Origin: an uncultured Bacteroidota bacterium
GTDB lineage: Bacteria; Bacteroidota; Bacteroidia; Chitinophagales; Chitinophagaceae
Reading direction: 5' to 3'
Length of the DNA stretch: 35,448 nucleotides
Assembly: GCA_903821465.1 (NCBI GenBank)
Contig: CAIJLK010000085.1
Location: 1-35,448 of the forward strand
In this document: positions 34,582 through 35,448 of the stretch, one piece after another
Position numbering within the stretch: the first letter of the stretch is position 1
Layout: the number at the start of each line of letters is the position of its first letter
Notes under the pieces: model-generated
The model's input: the letters and a program-made list of their open reading frames with translations, nothing else
What the model was told of the DNA's origin: nothing
The model's database searches: none
Program-made: the position numbers and the translations under genes

Positions 34582-35118
34582 TTAAAGACCTTGTTTCATC
34601 TGTTCCCTTGTCATTCCCATTTTGATCTTGTCTTGCAATGTGATCAACGCATGAATCAATGCCTCAGGTCTTGGAGGGCAGCCAGGAATATATACATCCA
34701 CTGGAATAATATGGTCTGCACCTTTTACAACTGAATAGGTATTATAGAAAAAAGGACCTCCGCTAATAGCGCAAGCCCCCATGGCAATTACATATTTCGG
34801 ATCAGCCATCTGATCGTACAACCTTTTTAAGACCGGAGCCATTTTATTAACAATGGTGCCGGCTATAATAATTACATCGGCTTGTCTTGGTGTGGCACGT
34901 GCAACTTCAAATCCAAATCTAGAAAAGTCGTATTTAGGGCCAGCAACCTGCATATATTCAATACCACAACAGCTGGTTGCAAAAGTTAATGGCCATAAAG
35001 AATTTGATCTAGCCCAATTAACCAGGTCATCAATTTTTGATAAAACAATACCACCACCGGGCACTTCTTGTATCTGACCTGGAAATTCGTTTATTAAAGT
35101 ATTTTCTGTAGAACTCAT
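34582..35118 (-). CDS. nuoB: NADH-quinone oxidoreductase subunit B (NuoB)
   Basis: NuoB carries the terminal 4Fe-4S cluster N2 that reduces quinone. The 178-residue protein has the cluster ligands: tandem Cys50-Cys51 in TFATSCCGIEYM, Cys116 in GACAISGGPF and Cys147 in PGCPPRPEAL. The segment RFGFEVARATPRQADVIIIA is typical as well. All ligands are present, so cluster N2 should form. The start is 36 bp after the nuoA stop. Confidence 0.98.
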   Translation of the reverse strand: MSSTENTLINEFPGQIQEVPGGGIVLSKIDDLVNWARSNSLWPLTFATSCCGIEYMQVAGPKYDFSRFGFEVARATPRQADVIIIAGTIVNKMAPVLKRLYDQMADPKYVIAMGACAISGGPFFYNTYSVVKGADHIIPVDVYIPGCPPRPEALIHALITLQDKIKMGMTREQMKQGL

Positions 35119-35154
35119 ATAAGTAGATAGCGCTTTTGAATGATTTATAGTGTA

Positions 35155-35448
35155 TTAAATCCATTTTAATGCACCTGATTTGTGTGCATATAAGAATCCC
35201 ATAAATAATATAAAAAAGAATACAATGATTTCAAATAATGCGGTAATGCCTACTTGTTTTACCACTACAGCCCATGGATACATAAATACTAATTCAACAT
35301 CAAAAATTAAAAAGATCAATGCAAATAAATAATATCCAACATGAAATTGATTCCAGGGAGAACCTTTAGTTGGAATACCGCATTCGTATGCTTCGCCCTT
35401 TTGAGAATTTTTTGAACCTTTTACAAATAATAGTGCGATTGAAATCCC
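35155..35448 (-). CDS. nuoA: NADH-quinone oxidoreductase subunit A (NuoA), C-terminal 97 residues (partial)
   Basis: Translating the reverse strand from the right window edge gives an open frame without stops to the TAA at 35155-35157. It contains YECGIPTKGSPWNQFHVGYY and LIFLIFDVELVFMYPW, the diagnostic region of NuoA, a three-helix membrane subunit next to the quinone channel. The N-terminus, including most of the first helix, lies beyond the window, and with it the operon promoter. NuoA is the usual first gene of nuo operons. Confidence 0.95.
   Translation of the reverse strand, partial: GISIALLFVKGSKNSQKGEAYECGIPTKGSPWNQFHVGYYLFALIFLIFDVELVFMYPWAVVVKQVGITALFEIIVFFFILFMGFLYAHKSGALKWI

Overview
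The window looks like chromosomal core DNA from a member of the Bacteroidota, most likely the Chitinophagaceae (inference from gene content, gene order and style; no database search was possible). Pointers are the low GC content, promoter elements of the TTTG-N19-TAnnTTTG type, weak Shine-Dalgarno signals, a roughly 310-residue NusB, the nusB / DUF1573 lipoprotein / yajC / coaE cluster, a futalosine-pathway MqnE (menaquinone), and split nuoC and nuoD genes. I see no prophage, insertion sequence, integrase or CRISPR array.

Left part (1-4100): the start of groEL and all of groES run leftward. Divergent from them, nusB, a DUF1573 lipoprotein gene, yajC, coaE, a small ABM-fold gene and an unknown membrane-anchored gene run rightward. 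This run ends in a composite repeat island (3906-4095): eight 14-bp units, a nested hairpin and six 7-bp units, lying between convergent genes. A terminator-like hairpin ends directly on the coaE start codon.

Middle (4100-22860): a class I/II aminotransferase, an exported class A beta-lactamase-like serine hydrolase, single-chain iron-sulphur L-serine dehydratase, MqnE, a CNT nucleoside transporter, thioredoxin, DNA polymerase III alpha (DnaE), an NlpC/P60 lipoprotein, a leftward run msrA - M1 peptidase - MOP flippase, then rightward a small membrane protein and a MutS2 that lacks the usual C-terminal Smr domain. A tRNA-Ser(UGA) and a strong two-way terminator close this part. The genes are mostly housekeeping.

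Right part (22861-35448): a periplasmic prolyl oligopeptidase, then one long leftward complex I operon in the order nuoA(partial)-B-C-D-H-I-J-K-L-M-N, followed by a 127-residue gene of unknown function and a strong terminator. The NADH-oxidising module genes nuoE, nuoF and nuoG are absent from their usual place: only 36 bp separate nuoD from nuoH. The operon therefore encodes an 11-subunit type core (membrane arm plus quinone-reducing module), with the unknown gene inside the same transcription unit. This is the most interesting part of the window. Together with MqnE it suggests a menaquinone-reducing, proton-pumping complex whose electron donor is not encoded here.
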